A stretch of 64,000 nucleotides of DNA from an uncultured Dehalococcoidia bacterium (GCA_951812395.1 CATOSD010000001.1:868001-932000); one strand, 5' to 3'; shown: positions 54,355-63,349, counted from the first letter of the stretch. Notes: generated from the letters alone by a model not told the origin. Numbers and translations are program-made.

Positions 54355-54430
54355 ACAGGGCGCCCGCAAGGGACGCCCCTACGAACGGGAGATGATAAAC
54401 ACGTAGGGGCAACCCTCGTGGTTGCCCAAT
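54355..54430. repeat. Inverted GTAGGGGC-type repeat pair in the nuoC-nuoD gap
   Basis: GCGCCCGCAAGGGACGCCCC followed, after an 18-base spacer, by GTAGGGGCAACCCTCGTGG on the other arm: two facing copies of a 25-base unit that can pair. It splits nuoC and nuoD by 119 bases in an otherwise tight operon. A related fragment (CCGTAGGGGCAGGGC) lies near 22482. Confidence 0.65.
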
Positions 54431-54462
54431 GGCTAGGCCGACGGGCATAGATAGGGTACAGA

Positions 54463-55566
54463 TTGGCGATACGAACTGAGCCGGTAACGATAAACCTGGG
54501 GCCGCAGCATCCGAGCACGCACGGCGTGTTTCGGCTGCGCGTGACCTTCGACGGCGAGGTGGTGCTGGACGTGGAGCCGGTGATCGGCTATATGCACCGC
54601 GGCAGCGAGAAGCTGGCCGAGTCGCGCACCTACGTCCAGATCGTCACGCTCACCGACCGCATGGACTGGCTGGCGAGCATGTCCAACAACCTGGCCTACG
54701 TGCGAGCCGTAGAGAAGCTTGCCGGCATCGAGGTGCCGGAGCGCGGCATGTACCTGCGCGTCATCAGCGCCGAGCTTCAGCGAATCGCGAGCCACTTGAT
54801 GGCGACGGGATTTCTGGTGAACGACCTGGGCGCGTTCGCCACGCCGCTCATGTACTGCTTCCGCGAGCGCGAGCGCATTCTGGATATGTTCGAGATGCTG
54901 TGCGGCGCGCGGATCACGCTGAGCTACATGCGGCCGGGAGGAGTGTTCCAGGACGCCCCCGCCGACTTCTGGGACGCGCTGGCAGTGTTCCTGCGAGACA
55001 TGCCGGAGTACGTGGACGACCTGGAGGGCCTGGTAACGGGGAACGAGATAGTGCTGGCGCGCACACGCAACGTGGGAGTGCTGGGCGCCGAAGAGGCCAT
55101 CAACTGCTCGATCACCGGCCCCATGCTGAGGGCGAGCGGCGTACAATGGGACCTGCGCAAGGCCGACCCGTACGAGATCTACGACCGCCTGGACTTCGAC
55201 GTGCCGATTGGCGCGGTGGGCGACACGTTCGACCGCTACCTGGTGCGCATCCAGGAGATGCGTGAGAGCTTGAGGATAATCGAGCAGTGCGTGGCAGCCA
55301 TTCCCCGCGGACCGGTGAAGGCGGAGGCGCCCTTCTTCATCCGCCCGCCGGAAGGCGACGCCTACGCCGCCGTGGAGGGCCCCAAGGGCGAGCTCGGCTT
55401 CTACCTGGTGAGCGACCGGGGCATCTCACCCTACAGGTGCAAGGTGCGCTCGCCTTCGTTCATCAACCTGTCGGCGCTCAGGGAGATGACAATCGGCTGG
55501 AAGATGGGAGACCTGATAGTGATCTTCGGCTCCATTGACATCGTGCTGGGCGAGGTGGACCGCTGA
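54463..55566 (+). CDS. nuoD: NADH-quinone oxidoreductase subunit D
   Basis: 367 residues starting at TTG 54463 (MAIRTEPVTINLGPQHPSTHG). The GPQHPSTHG quinone-site loop, GYMHRGSEKLAE, and the C-terminal SALREMTIGWKMGDLIVIFGSIDIVLGEVDR block identify NuoD. It forms the quinone pocket with NuoB and NuoH. nuoH starts inside its stop (TGATG). Use of TTG is inferred because no ATG precedes the conserved N-terminus. Confidence 0.95.
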   Translation: MAIRTEPVTINLGPQHPSTHGVFRLRVTFDGEVVLDVEPVIGYMHRGSEKLAESRTYVQIVTLTDRMDWLASMSNNLAYVRAVEKLAGIEVPERGMYLRVISAELQRIASHLMATGFLVNDLGAFATPLMYCFRERERILDMFEMLCGARITLSYMRPGGVFQDAPADFWDALAVFLRDMPEYVDDLEGLVTGNEIVLARTRNVGVLGAEEAINCSITGPMLRASGVQWDLRKADPYEIYDRLDFDVPIGAVGDTFDRYLVRIQEMRESLRIIEQCVAAIPRGPVKAEAPFFIRPPEGDAYAAVEGPKGELGFYLVSDRGISPYRCKVRSPSFINLSALREMTIGWKMGDLIVIFGSIDIVLGEVDR

Positions 55567-56783
55567 TGTGCGCTGACCCGACAGGCGGCATACTCGACTT
55601 CTGTAGCCTGTACCGCTTCTTCGGCGCGCTGCTGCCGGGCGACGGGCTTTCGTGGCTCGCCTTCGCCGCAGCCGGGGTCACGAGCGCGCTCATCGTCATA
55701 AACGCTATGGTGATGGCCACCGCGCTGAACACCTGGTTCGAGCGCCGCGCCCTCGCCCGCTTCCAGTCGCGGCTCGGGCCCAACCGCTGGGGGCCGTTCG
55801 GGCTGCTCCAGCCGATAGCGGACGTCCTTAAGCTGGCGCTGAAAGAGGACACGGTGCCGGAGGGCGCGGACCGGGCCGTGTTCAACGTCGCGCCAATCGT
55901 GCTGCTGGTCGGAACGGTCGCCGTCGTGGTGGTAATCCCGTTCGGCGAGAACTCCTTCCTGGGCAAGCTCAACGTTGGGCTGTTGTTCATTCTGGGCATA
56001 TCGTCCATCAACGCCATCGCCATATTCATGGCGGGCTGGGCGTCGCGCAACAAGTACGCGATGCTCGGCTCGATGCGGGGCGTTGCCATGCTGATAAGCT
56101 ACGAGATACCGATGGCGCTGGCGCTGGTGGGCATACCGCTTATCGCCGGCTCGCTTTCGCTGTACGACATTGTGAAAGAGCAGAGCGTGCCGTTCCTGCT
56201 GGTTCAGCCGCTGGGCTTCCTGGTGTTCGTGGCCGCCGCAAGCGCCGAGATGAGCCGCACGCCGTTCGATCAGATCGAGGCGGAGTCCGAGCTCGGCTCC
56301 GGCTACCACACCGAGTACAGTGGCATGAAGTTCGCCGTGCTCCAGCTCGCCGAGTTCATGGCGCCGATCGTGACGGCCGTGGTCATAACCGCCGTCTTCC
56401 TGGGAGGCTGGCGCGGCTGGGACCCGGTACCGGGCCAGGCGTGGTTCGTGCTGAAGGTGTTCCTGGTGGTGTTCGGCCTGCTGTGGATCAGGGCCACCTG
56501 GCCCCGCCTGCGCGTGGACCAGATTATGGAGTTCGCGTGGAAGGGTCTGTTCGCGCTGGCGCTTATCAACATCGTGCTCATCGCGGTGGAGGTGCAGGTG
56601 CTGCGCGACCCGGAGACTGGCCGGCTGTCCACGGACTCGATGTGGCTGATGGCGGCCATAAACTGGGTGGTCACGCTGGTGTCGATAGTTGTCATCGCGA
56701 ACATCCTCGGCCAGCGGCGGCTCAGGCGGCCCGAGCCGGTCCCGTCGCCGCTCGCCAACATGAACGCCGCGGAGGCAGACTAA
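55566..56783 (+). CDS. nuoH: NADH-quinone oxidoreductase subunit H
   Basis: 405 residues with about eight membrane helices. The family signature ERRALARFQSRLGPNRWGPFGLLQPIADVLKL (helix 1-2 loop) and the acidic SAEMSRTPFDQIEAESELGSGYHTEYSG loop that lines the quinone channel are intact. The start overlaps the nuoD stop. Its C-terminus ends in the REP-like repeat before nuoI. Confidence 0.95.
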   Translation: MCADPTGGILDFCSLYRFFGALLPGDGLSWLAFAAAGVTSALIVINAMVMATALNTWFERRALARFQSRLGPNRWGPFGLLQPIADVLKLALKEDTVPEGADRAVFNVAPIVLLVGTVAVVVVIPFGENSFLGKLNVGLLFILGISSINAIAIFMAGWASRNKYAMLGSMRGVAMLISYEIPMALALVGIPLIAGSLSLYDIVKEQSVPFLLVQPLGFLVFVAAASAEMSRTPFDQIEAESELGSGYHTEYSGMKFAVLQLAEFMAPIVTAVVITAVFLGGWRGWDPVPGQAWFVLKVFLVVFGLLWIRATWPRLRVDQIMEFAWKGLFALALINIVLIAVEVQVLRDPETGRLSTDSMWLMAAINWVVTLVSIVVIANILGQRRLRRPEPVPSPLANMNAAEAD

Positions 56784-56784
56784 G

Positions 56785-56862
56785 AATCACTTCCCCCTCG
56801 ACGAGGGAAGATTCCCAAAATCCCTTCCCCCTTGATGGGGGAAGGTTAGGATGGGGGTGACA
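56785..56862. repeat. REP-like palindromes, two copies before nuoI
   Basis: A degenerate CTTCCCCCTCGACGAGGGAAG and a full CCCTTCCCCCTTGATGGGGG copy fill the nuoH-nuoI gap. The tail GGATGGGGGTGA ends two bases before the nuoI ATG, so it serves as the ribosome binding site. Confidence 0.75.
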
Positions 56863-57534
56863 ATGTACGGAATAGGCATGGTCAAGGGCCTCGGTGTGAC
56901 GTTGAAGAACCTGGTGCTCCCGAGCCGCAGGTTCACGCTGCACCAGTATCCCGACAGGCGCATAGGGCTTCCGGGGCTCGCAAAGCGCGAGGGCACGAAC
57001 GTTGTCGCATTCGCGTTCACGCGGCCCGGGCGGGCGCTGAAAGCGCTCGTGGGACTGGAGTTCGTGGCGGACAGGCTGCCCCAGCACCCGCGCTTCAGGG
57101 GCGAGGAGTTCAGCTGGTACGAGCAGCGCTGCACCGGCTGCGCGAGTTGCGCCAAGTACTGCCCGCTGGGCATCATCCGCATAGTCACCAGCCCCAGCGG
57201 CGACGCGATGCAGGAGGGTGAGAATTACGCCATCGACGTGTTCGACATCGACATTGGCCGCTGCATGTTCTGCGGCCTGTGCGTCGAGGCCTGCCCCTAC
57301 GACGCGCTGCACATGGGCAGCGGCTTCGAGGAGGGCCAGTACCGCCGGGACGACCTGGTGATAGACGTCGAGCGGCTGAAGCAGGCGCCCAAACGGCCAA
57401 GCACCTGGTTTCGTCCCCAGTTGGAGGGCAGACAGTACCAGCCGATGGAGGACGAGGACGCCCCCTGGCGCGAGGTGGGCCGGCACGAACAGCCCACCGA
57501 GCAGGACCTGGAAGAGAGGTGGGCCAAGCGATGA
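56863..57534 (+). CDS. nuoI: NADH-quinone oxidoreductase subunit I
   Basis: 223 residues from ATG 56863; ATG 56851 lies in the repeat. Two 4Fe-4S motifs, CTGCASCAKYCP and CMFCGLCVEACP, hold clusters N6a and N6b that pass electrons to NuoB. The first 60 residues carry LVLPSRRFTLHQYPDRR, the amphipathic membrane-contact part. The C-terminus is extended. nuoJ starts within its stop codon (ATGA). Confidence 0.95.
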   Translation: MYGIGMVKGLGVTLKNLVLPSRRFTLHQYPDRRIGLPGLAKREGTNVVAFAFTRPGRALKALVGLEFVADRLPQHPRFRGEEFSWYEQRCTGCASCAKYCPLGIIRIVTSPSGDAMQEGENYAIDVFDIDIGRCMFCGLCVEACPYDALHMGSGFEEGQYRRDDLVIDVERLKQAPKRPSTWFRPQLEGRQYQPMEDEDAPWREVGRHEQPTEQDLEERWAKR

Positions 57535-58076
57535 CGCCAGGCGGCGTGGAGTCGACGCTCATCGTCGACATCGTGTTCTGGACGATAGCCGTCTCGACCA
57601 TAGTGGCGGCGCTCGCCGTGGTGCAGTTGCGCGACGTGTTCAGGGCCGCGCTGTTCCTGATAGTGTCCTTCGTGGGCGTGGCGGGCATGTTCGTGCTCAT
57701 GCGCGCCGAGTTCCTGGCGGTGATCCAGGTGCTCATCTATGTTGGCGCCATATCCGTGCTGATACTGTTCGCGATTCTCATGACGCGCGACGTCGAGGAG
57801 GGCAGCCCTTCGAATACGCTGCGCATCCCGGCGGCCGTCATCTCGGCGCTGTTCGCGGCGGCCGCCATATTCGTCGCGGTGACGACGGACTGGCAGTTGC
57901 TGGAGGCGGCCGAGCTGGGCGCGGAGGCGTCGGCGAAGGTGTCGGAGGTGTTCTCGAACACGATACCGTGGATAGCGCGGCTGCTGATACGCGACTTCGT
58001 GCTGGCGTTCGAGATCGCGGGCGTGCTGCTGCTGGCCGCCATCATCGGCGCGCTGGCGCTGGTGCGTGAGAGATGA
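57531..58076 (+). CDS. nuoJ: NADH-quinone oxidoreductase subunit J
   Basis: 181 residues from ATG 57531, coupled to nuoI by a four-base overlap; the longer frame upstream is a shadow. Five membrane helices, with the conserved FLAVIQVLIYVGAISVLILFAILM helix-3 region (pi-bulge, central in coupling). It lies in the membrane arm next to NuoA and NuoK. Confidence 0.93.
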   Translation: MTPGGVESTLIVDIVFWTIAVSTIVAALAVVQLRDVFRAALFLIVSFVGVAGMFVLMRAEFLAVIQVLIYVGAISVLILFAILMTRDVEEGSPSNTLRIPAAVISALFAAAAIFVAVTTDWQLLEAAELGAEASAKVSEVFSNTIPWIARLLIRDFVLAFEIAGVLLLAAIIGALALVRER

Positions 58077-58086
58077 GGGCTGCCGT

Positions 58087-58164
58087 TTGGACGTGCTAGC
58101 CTACCTGGTCCTAGGATTGGTTATGGGCGCGGCGCTGTTCATACTCATACGCAGAAAGAGATAG
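58087..58164 (+). CDS. Small single-helix membrane protein between nuoJ and nuoK
   Basis: 25 residues from TTG 58087: one hydrophobic helix (LAYLVLGLVMGAALFILI) then a basic RRKR tail, so N-out, C-in. GAGGG lies eight bases upstream, and nuoK starts three bases after the stop. Too short for routine gene finders. It may be a small complex I-associated peptide or simply a translated linker. Confidence 0.5.
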   Translation: MDVLAYLVLGLVMGAALFILIRRKR

Positions 58165-58167
58165 AGC

Positions 58168-58521
58168 TTGAGCCTGGAATCGATACTCGCGGTCGCGGCC
58201 ATCATCTTCGCCATCGGCCTGTACGGAGCGCTCACCAAGCGCAGCGCCATAACCGTGCTGATGTGCCTGGAGCTGATGTTTAACGCGGTCAACATAACCG
58301 CCGTCGCGCTGTCGCGCTACGTGACGCCCGCGGGCCTATCGGACGACCCCTCGCAGGCCGCCGACCAGGTGGTGCAGTTCCTGCTCACCGGGCAGGTGTT
58401 CGCAATCTTCATCATCACCGTAGCCGCCGCCGAGGTCGCGCTCGGTCTGGCGATAGTCATCGCCATCTACCGCACCAGGCAGAGCATTTTCGTGACCGAC
58501 GCGAACCAGATGAGCAAGTAG
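58168..58521 (+). CDS. nuoK: NADH-quinone oxidoreductase subunit K
   Basis: 117 residues from TTG 58168. Three membrane helices with the family's two buried glutamates (in [12 protein letters not shown] and [17 protein letters not shown]). The [20 protein letters not shown] segment is the NuoK signature. nuoL, M and N do not follow; the next gene is a 64-residue protein, then an unrelated island. Confidence 0.93.
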   Translation: MSLESILAVAAIIFAIGLYGALTKRSAITVLMCLELMFNAVNITAVALSRYVTPAGLSDDPSQAADQVVQFLLTGQVFAIFIITVAAAEVALGLAIVIAIYRTRQSIFVTDANQMSK

Positions 58522-58531
58522 GAGCGGGTAC

Positions 58532-58726
58532 GTGTGGGTCGAATACAAGCGGGTGCCGAACCTGATGATGGCCGAGATGTGGAAAGACGCTCTCGAGGGC
58601 GACGGCCTCCCCACGAAGATCCTACCCGATGGCGACATCACCACCTGGGGCGAGCGGGTGCCGTTCCGCGTGCTGGTGCCGCAGGGCCGCGAGCACGTGG
58701 CGGACGAGATACTGCGGAAGTTGTGA
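58532..58726 (+). CDS. Small DUF2007-like protein
   Basis: 64 residues from GTG 58532 with AGGAGC seven bases upstream. The pattern VPNLMMAEMWKDALEGDGLPTKIL...FRVLVPQGREHVADEIL matches the DUF2007 (putative signal-transducing) fold, a single alpha/beta ACT-like unit. It ends the plus-strand run after nuoK. Function unknown. Confidence 0.6.
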   Translation: MWVEYKRVPNLMMAEMWKDALEGDGLPTKILPDGDITTWGERVPFRVLVPQGREHVADEILRKL

Positions 58727-58761
58727 GGGGGGAGCGTGCCCTGCGAGTGCTTCCGCTCTTG

Positions 58762-59616
58762 TCACCTTATCTGAACATTCAGCCCAAGCCTGAGCTTGGA
58801 GTTCAAGCCATTCACGAAGTCGTCCTTCTTGGGCATTCCCGGATTGTTTCGCATCGCCTGGTAAACATCTTCAACGGTGGTAGATACGAACCGGCTCAGT
58901 TGCAACGTAACGGAATCGCCGCTCGGAACGAGATCGTACAATGCGAACCGTGAAGAGTGTCTGGGTGAATATCCCCCAGACTTGAACCCGTATCTGTTGA
59001 CAAGGTTCGCATATATGTACTTCTGTATCACCCAGTAGCACTTGGTATCCCAAGTCTCATAAACTATGCCCTTGTTCATCAACTGCGTTATGGCTCGCTT
59101 GATTGAGTCGTAAGTGTTCATGCCATACTTGTATGATCTGGCGTTGAGGTCATGACCTGCGGAGAAATCGCGGATTGCCTTGACCAGGCCGCCCGTGCTC
59201 GTCGTCGAGTCAGACTGGTACTCGACTGACACGAAGTCATCCACTTCCGGTTTCATCGGCTTGTGCCGGACGAGGACATGGTCTATGTTGCCGACGTTCG
59301 GCAGCCTAACCTCGGAGAAGGCCACCACGTTGTCAAGGTCTCCGAAGTAGTGCAACGCGATGTCCTCCAATACTCTTGATACGCCTTCAATTGAACCTGG
59401 TTCGTCGAACCGATGCGGGCAAATGGCTCGGAGTCCGTCACCGTGCTTCGCCGAACAGACACCGAAAGGGAAGTCTATCAGCCGACTCTTCTTATTGCAC
59501 GTGCGGTCCTGGAACGGGCACCAGTGCCGTCGGCGGGCCTTCCGCGCTTCGGGCGATTGGTCCCACACAGGATAGCCGAATATCTCGGCCGGCCGATTAC
59601 CGGGACATTCTGTCAT
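58762..59616 (-). CDS. NotI-family type II restriction endonuclease
   Basis: 284 residues. The N-terminal EIFGYPVWDQSPEARKARR, then the Cys4 metal site Cys33 (WCPF), Cys40 (TCNK), Cys54 (GVCSAKHG) and Cys66 (ICPHRF), and the nuclease core IDHVLV...VEYQS (Asp112, Glu132, Gln134; D-x19-E-x-Q, the unusual active site known for NotI) match the NotI family. The metal site is structural iron in NotI. It starts inside the last codons of the methyltransferase gene (20-base overlap), a linked R-M pair. Composition is lower in GC than the nuo genes. Recognition site not predictable. Confidence 0.85.
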   Translation of the reverse strand: MTECPGNRPAEIFGYPVWDQSPEARKARRRHWCPFQDRTCNKKSRLIDFPFGVCSAKHGDGLRAICPHRFDEPGSIEGVSRVLEDIALHYFGDLDNVVAFSEVRLPNVGNIDHVLVRHKPMKPEVDDFVSVEYQSDSTTSTGGLVKAIRDFSAGHDLNARSYKYGMNTYDSIKRAITQLMNKGIVYETWDTKCYWVIQKYIYANLVNRYGFKSGGYSPRHSSRFALYDLVPSGDSVTLQLSRFVSTTVEDVYQAMRNNPGMPKKDDFVNGLNSKLRLGLNVQIR

Positions 59617-61675
59617 CAGCCTTCCCCTGTATCAGCCCCCGCCACGCTGCCCTGATCTCGCTCTCGGTATGCCCGCCCTCCAGCAGCCAGCCGAGCGTTA
59701 CGCCGCATTGCCGGCAGAAAGTCTCGCTGTCGTTCGTCTCGATGCGCTCCGGCGGCGTCCACGCGGCAGCCAGGCCCCTGTCGCCGACCGCGAACACGAG
59801 TATGCTGTCATGCTTGATGGAGTTCAGATTCCTGATGTGTACCGAAATTGGGTGCTCAGAGTGCACGACGTAGCAGTTGGTCAACCTGAACCCGGCGGCC
59901 ATTAGCGCGATGGTAAGCTCGGCCCAGGCGTCGGGGTCCCAGTGGTGGAAGGTGAACGCCATGCGGCCCACGTCGGCCTTGAGTACGCGGGCGCACTCGG
60001 CGAAGATGCCGGACAAGGCGTCGGTGAAGCTGCCTCTGCCAGAGCCGCTTTCCACCGCGCTGCGGGTCTCATCGTAAGCCCATTCGAATTCGTCTGGTAG
60101 CATTCGTGCCAGCCACACGCGGAAGAAGGCCGCCAGATCACTGTACTGGACGCTGTCGTAGTATGGCGGGTCCGTCACCACGAGGTCTACGGAGCCGTCG
60201 TCGATAGGCATTTTGCGGGAGTCACCGTGAATAAGCCAAAACCTCCGAAGTCCGCACACGAGGTCGGCCTGATTGAAGACCTCCTTGCCGCCGTCCACTT
60301 CCCCGGGTATCGTGACCGTCTCGCTCCTGCCCTCCGCCGTTACTCTTCGTTCGACCGGCAGCGCGGCCCACTTGCGTCCCCGCTCGATACGGTCTCGGAA
60401 CAGCAGTCGCAGATTTCCCGATGTCTTGCGCGGGTTGACCGGGTTGTTCTCCAAGGCTGTGTAGGGGAACGAATAGGCGTGCAGCGCGAACACGTGCCTT
60501 ATCGCGCCCGGCCGACGCTTGTACCAGCCCTTGTAGCCGCACATCATCGAGTTGAACTCAAGCGACGTGGACACCAGCATCGCCAAGTTCAGCTTCTCCG
60601 CGTCACGATAGTCTTGAAGCAATCGAATAGACTCTTGGAGATACAGCAATTGCCGTGAGGAGAACAGATCAAGGTACGAATGGACGCCACGCCTCAGCAG
60701 ATCGCCGGACTTGGGGCCATCCGCTACTCCGTAGTGACCTAAGGGACCGAAATCAAGCCCGTCGCGGCGCTTATCCGCTTTCGCGATTCGGGAATGGTCC
60801 AGCTCGCTCGGTGACCGGAAGAAGAGCCCATGCCGTTCGCAGACGGCAGCGACGGCGACAGGCGCATAGCGAGCATAGAATGGAACATCCAGCAGGTCGG
60901 CGTACTCACGCCTGCAAGACATGCATGTCTTGTCCGCCTTTGTAATTAGGTGGGCTAATGGAGCCGGATCTGATGCATCAACTTCTTCCAGGATCTTCCC
61001 GGTCTCCGGGCAGACGCGAATCGTCCTACCGCTTTCCTGGCGGAGTTCGTACTGGTCTACCTGGACGGCTTCGCGACAGGCACAAGCCTTGCGAACGCCG
61101 TAAAGGGTATACTGAGCATCAGTCGAAACATCGCAGGTTGGACACTCAGTCTGGAAGTAACTGCCCAATCTTTCGTAAAGACGGGAGTAGAACTGGTCGA
61201 ATGCATGTATCAGGCCTGGCAGCTCCGCGTCAGTGAGCGACGCGCGGGCCTGAGCCACCGGAATCGGGTCAATATCCGCGCCAATGACGTTTGCACCCAG
61301 TCGGATGGCCTCATGCAAGGTCGTGCCGCCACCCATCATCGGGTCGAGAACAACCTTGCCTTCCAACCCACCGGGAGCGTAGTAGAGGCGCCGCTCGCTT
61401 TCCGGTGCGAAGTGCTTGAGTATGGCGCGAAACATCGAGCCGCATCGTCGCGCCCACCATTTGTGCAAGTAGGTGTTAGGGCGGAACAGATGCTTGTTGA
61501 ACACCTCGCGACGGGATAGTTCATCAACGAAGCTCTCCGGAAAGCAGTGGTCAAATTCGAGGCTGGAGTTCGCCCGCGTAGAGCGATACCACTCGTCCAG
61601 AGCAATTTGGCGGGCATCTCTAATGGTGTTCGCGCACTCCGACGGACTTTCCCTTGATGCTCGATAGTCAACCAT
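59597..61675 (-). CDS. DNA methyltransferase of the NotI-like R-M system, zinc-finger insert
   Basis: 692 residues. SAM motif I is DPMMGGGTTL (111-120) with VIGADIDP as motif II. The catalytic motif IV is TDPPYYDSVQYSDL (501-514), so the order is I then IV with a long middle region. That middle part carries CxxC pairs (Cys178/181, 198/200, 251/254) likely to form zinc ribbons and target recognition. DPPY usually marks adenine-N6 methylation, but cytosine-N4 cannot be excluded. A further CRQCG lies near the C-terminus. It overlaps the endonuclease start and should protect the host from it. Confidence 0.8.
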   Translation of the reverse strand: MVDYRASRESPSECANTIRDARQIALDEWYRSTRANSSLEFDHCFPESFVDELSRREVFNKHLFRPNTYLHKWWARRCGSMFRAILKHFAPESERRLYYAPGGLEGKVVLDPMMGGGTTLHEAIRLGANVIGADIDPIPVAQARASLTDAELPGLIHAFDQFYSRLYERLGSYFQTECPTCDVSTDAQYTLYGVRKACACREAVQVDQYELRQESGRTIRVCPETGKILEEVDASDPAPLAHLITKADKTCMSCRREYADLLDVPFYARYAPVAVAAVCERHGLFFRSPSELDHSRIAKADKRRDGLDFGPLGHYGVADGPKSGDLLRRGVHSYLDLFSSRQLLYLQESIRLLQDYRDAEKLNLAMLVSTSLEFNSMMCGYKGWYKRRPGAIRHVFALHAYSFPYTALENNPVNPRKTSGNLRLLFRDRIERGRKWAALPVERRVTAEGRSETVTIPGEVDGGKEVFNQADLVCGLRRFWLIHGDSRKMPIDDGSVDLVVTDPPYYDSVQYSDLAAFFRVWLARMLPDEFEWAYDETRSAVESGSGRGSFTDALSGIFAECARVLKADVGRMAFTFHHWDPDAWAELTIALMAAGFRLTNCYVVHSEHPISVHIRNLNSIKHDSILVFAVGDRGLAAAWTPPERIETNDSETFCRQCGVTLGWLLEGGHTESEIRAAWRGLIQGKADDRMSR

Positions 61676-61846
61676 CTATCCGGCACATCTCCCCTGTCTA
61701 GCCTCTGCTTCATCATGGTACACATATTCGGTTCAACCGGCTAGACAGGGACGTTTTACCGAGGAGCGCGAGTCTCGGATGCCCAAAGTATGTTCATCGA
61801 GCAGCGTGCGGACAGGGCACGAAGTTTTCGCGACGGGCGACTCCCC

Positions 61847-63349
61847 CTAGCGCAGGCGCCAGAGCGAGCGGAACAGCAGCGCCAGCACCAGCAGCGCCAC
61901 CAGCATGAACGCGCCCGCCAGCAGCGTGGCCGTGGGCGCGCCGAGCTGCTGCGCCAGCACCCCCGCCAACAGGCTGCCCACAGGCAACGCGCCGAACGAG
62001 AGCGCGTATAGCGACGCAACCCTTCCCCTGAACTTTTCCGGCGCAAGGCTCTGAATGGTGGCGCTCGCCGTGGAGAAGAACAGCATCGTGGAGGCGCTGA
62101 CGAGCATCAACATGGGTATGGCCGTCTGCATGGTGGGGACGCGGGAGAACAGCATCATGGTCACGCCGGTGAGGAACACCGCCAGCACCAGCAGCCGCCC
62201 GCGACTGTTGATCGTGGAGAACGACGCCAGCACCAGCGTCCCCAGCGTCGAGCCCGCGCCGATCGACGCCATCAGCAGGCCCAGACCCACGGAGTCGACG
62301 AAGAACACCTCCGCCGCGTAGACGGGCATGAGTCCGTTGACAAACGTGAACCCCAGCAGCGGCATGAGCACGCCCATCAGGCATATGCCCAGGATCACCG
62401 GCTGGGACCTGACGTAGCGCGCGCCTTCGGCAATGCGGGAGAAGGCGGACTTGAACCGCAAGGGCACCTGCTCCGCGACTGGCAGACTCAGTGCCAGGGC
62501 GAATGCGACAGCGACAAGGTGCAGCGCCGCTTCCAGCATGAGCGCGGGCCAGGCGCCCCACAGCGCCAGAACGCCGCCGCCGACCGCGGGCGCGGCGAGT
62601 CGCATCACGCTGAAGCCGAGCGAGTTGAGCGCGAATGCGTTAACGATGGTGTTGCTGGGCACCGAGCTCGCGATGATGGTCATGCGAGTCGGGTCGAGTA
62701 TGACGAACGCGAACCCCATGGCGATGATGTAGGCGAATATGTGCCACGTCTCCAGTTGTCCGAGCATCACCACGACGCCGAAGACTACCGTGGCCGCGCA
62801 CTGGTAGGCGAGCACACCCGCCAGCAGCTTGCGCCTGTCCCACGAGTCCGCGAGCAGCCCGCCAACCGGGCCGACTATGAGTATAGGCAGGGCGTCCAGG
62901 CCCATGGCGAGCGTGGTGAGAAAAGCCGACTTGGTGAGATCGTAGGCGATCCAGCCGATGATGACCTGCTGAAGCCAGAATGCGCCGCTGGAGAAGGCCG
63001 TGGCTCCCCACATGAGGCGATAGTTGCGGTACTTGAACGACTCGAAGGTGTGCACCCGCGCGCGGATACTGGACGGCCTGATGCGCGGCATGTGGGGTCG
63101 GGGCATGTGCGGTCGGGGGATGCGGGAGCCGGAGTCTCGGATGGAGCGCAGCGTGGGGCCGACGCCCCGGGCCGGACGCCGCGAGGGCGGGGATTCGGGC
63201 GTCACGGTCACGGCCGCGTCCGGCGCCTTCCACAGCGTGCCTGACACGTCGACCGGCGCGTGGGGAGACTCGGCCTGTGGCGCGGCGAGCCGGGTGGGGG
63301 AGCTGGAGTCCTGGAGTTCTTGAGTTGGGCCTGTCACTTCTACCTGCAA
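61847..63349 (-). CDS. MFS exporter, EntS-like (MFS_3)
   Basis: 500 residues. The first about 100 residues are polar and low complexity (RIPRPHMPRPHMPRIRP), unusual for the family. Twelve membrane segments follow (first at FKYRNYRLMWGATAFSSGAFWLQQVI), with the DSWDRRKLLAG motif A loop. The MFS_3/DUF894 group exports siderophores, drugs or lipids; substrate unknown. It lies just beyond the R-M pair on the same strand. Confidence 0.8.
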   Translation of the reverse strand: MQVEVTGPTQELQDSSSPTRLAAPQAESPHAPVDVSGTLWKAPDAAVTVTPESPPSRRPARGVGPTLRSIRDSGSRIPRPHMPRPHMPRIRPSSIRARVHTFESFKYRNYRLMWGATAFSSGAFWLQQVIIGWIAYDLTKSAFLTTLAMGLDALPILIVGPVGGLLADSWDRRKLLAGVLAYQCAATVVFGVVVMLGQLETWHIFAYIIAMGFAFVILDPTRMTIIASSVPSNTIVNAFALNSLGFSVMRLAAPAVGGGVLALWGAWPALMLEAALHLVAVAFALALSLPVAEQVPLRFKSAFSRIAEGARYVRSQPVILGICLMGVLMPLLGFTFVNGLMPVYAAEVFFVDSVGLGLLMASIGAGSTLGTLVLASFSTINSRGRLLVLAVFLTGVTMMLFSRVPTMQTAIPMLMLVSASTMLFFSTASATIQSLAPEKFRGRVASLYALSFGALPVGSLLAGVLAQQLGAPTATLLAGAFMLVALLVLALLFRSLWRLR

